Shown: positions 63,032-64,000 of the stretch, piece by piece
Numbering within the stretch: position 1 is the stretch's first letter
How the letters are laid out: every line of letters begins with the position of its first letter
Source: Cyrtodaria siliqua
Taxonomy: Eukaryota > Mollusca > Bivalvia > Adapedonta > Hiatellidae
Assembly (NCBI GenBank): GCA_037043455.1
Contig: JAWPHD010002611.1
Span: 184,817 to 248,816, forward strand
DNA length: 64,000 bases
Direction of reading: 5' to 3'
Notes under the pieces: generated by a model
Databases searched by the model: none
What the model was told of the DNA's origin: nothing
Seen by the model: only the letters and a program-made list of their open reading frames with translations
Made by a program: the position numbers and the translations under genes

Positions 63032-64000
63032 ATCTATGGTAGAAAAAAATTACACGTGCAATACACATTTTACGACCTTTTATTTAATTTTACGCAAGCA
63101 TGTTTAAAGTCAAAATGATATGATAAAACAAGCGAGGTCCTAATGTTAATGCTTGATAAATAGATTCCTTTAACTGACGTGTTTAACTAACGTGTTTGTG
63201 TTTCCTAACTCAGCACAACTTCATCATGTATTTAGGTTAGCTGATATATTTAATTCAATTATTTCATTAAGTCTGCTTTGTGCAATTAACCTCCCATGTG
63301 TTATCTCCTTTCGATCTAATTCTTGTATATGGTCGTATACCACCACTGCATTTCCCATACGCCTACATTATAGCCGTTTGGACTTCAACCCCTATTTCTA
63401 AATTCCACTGGCTGAAAAAGCTAACTCTTCCTAAAGAACTATCTTAGATACACTCAAAAATTACCAGTAAATTAGTGATTATGTATTGCTTTCAGCCTCT
63501 AATATTTCACTGAGGTGGACACCCTCAGAATGACAGTAAATAAATGCTGCTTTTTTTTGCAAATATGCATTGGCCTCAGTATAATTGTATCAATAAAAAT
63601 GCAATTTTAGCCAAAATATCCTACATGAACTTGTTTTATGATGGAAATATAATATGCTGATGTTTTATTGGGATTTATTATGATTTGGGTAATTTCATCC
63701 AATCAGAATCTAACTTACAATCTGACTACATGCCCTAACTCAGTAGTGGTATCTGACCATATGCAATGGATTGCTGTAAGATCAGAACAGAACAGTCTGC
63801 AGTAGTTTCGTGCATTGGTGGTTTAAAACTCATTGCATTGAAGAGTGTAGTTTTTTAAATTGACAAATTCCAAAATGAATATGCCATGTTTGGTACCAAC
63901 GTTTTTATCATCCCATTGCCAATATCATGTTGTCATTTGTTTTTGCAATAGGTTGAATCATTAAGGGACTGTCGCTTGATAAAGAGGATAGGACGTAAAG
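63032..64000. other. Unassigned sequence to window end
   Basis: At about 63037-63180 there is a decayed piece resembling the elements at 49859 and 39771. The rest is AT-rich without a recognised gene. Confidence 0.4.

Overview
The window looks like nuclear DNA of a bivalve mollusc: intron-rich, AT-rich, and packed with short interspersed and tandem elements of the kind common in bivalves (tRNA-headed SINEs, V-SINE-like elements with ATTCA-type tails, tandem monomers of about 155-160 bp carrying the words 'aagatggccgcc' and 'gattttcatgaaacttca'). The assignment rests on protein similarity and repeat style recalled from knowledge; no search was run.

Positions 3984-39053 (+) hold one complete gene, an orthologue of YEATS2, the acyl-lysine reader subunit of the ATAC histone acetyltransferase complex. 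Seventeen coding exons join in phase with no frameshift or stop into a 1357-residue protein: N-terminal helix, YEATS domain (exons 5-9 start), a long low-complexity middle in one 2.3 kb exon, a conserved helical block (exons 10-12) and a C-terminal histone-fold-like segment (exons 15-17). About 31 kb of the locus is intron, mostly transposon-derived.

Positions 52973-58184 (-) hold the last two exons of a divergent EF-hand calcium-binding protein; its 5' exons were not found and may lie past the right edge. The other sequence (1-3.9 kb, 39-53 kb, 58-64 kb) shows no convincing gene and consists of repeats and unassigned AT-rich DNA.

The most notable structures: (i) a 7-copy, 32-bp minisatellite that has duplicated the exon 7 / intron 7 splice donor of YEATS2; (ii) beside it, a 3.9 kb inverted-repeat element carrying seven copies of a 15-mer and a 1.1 kb internal array; (iii) a short-element family with CAGGGGCG termini, present six times, five with perfect 5-bp target duplications; (iv) larger elements with CAG termini and 5-6 bp duplications, nested several deep in introns 3 and 6; (v) blocks of 320-bp repeats each made of two diverged ~160-bp monomers, bounded by a short inverted repeat; (vi) a ~420-bp nearly perfect hairpin in intron 14; (vii) several TTAA-flanked palindromic elements.
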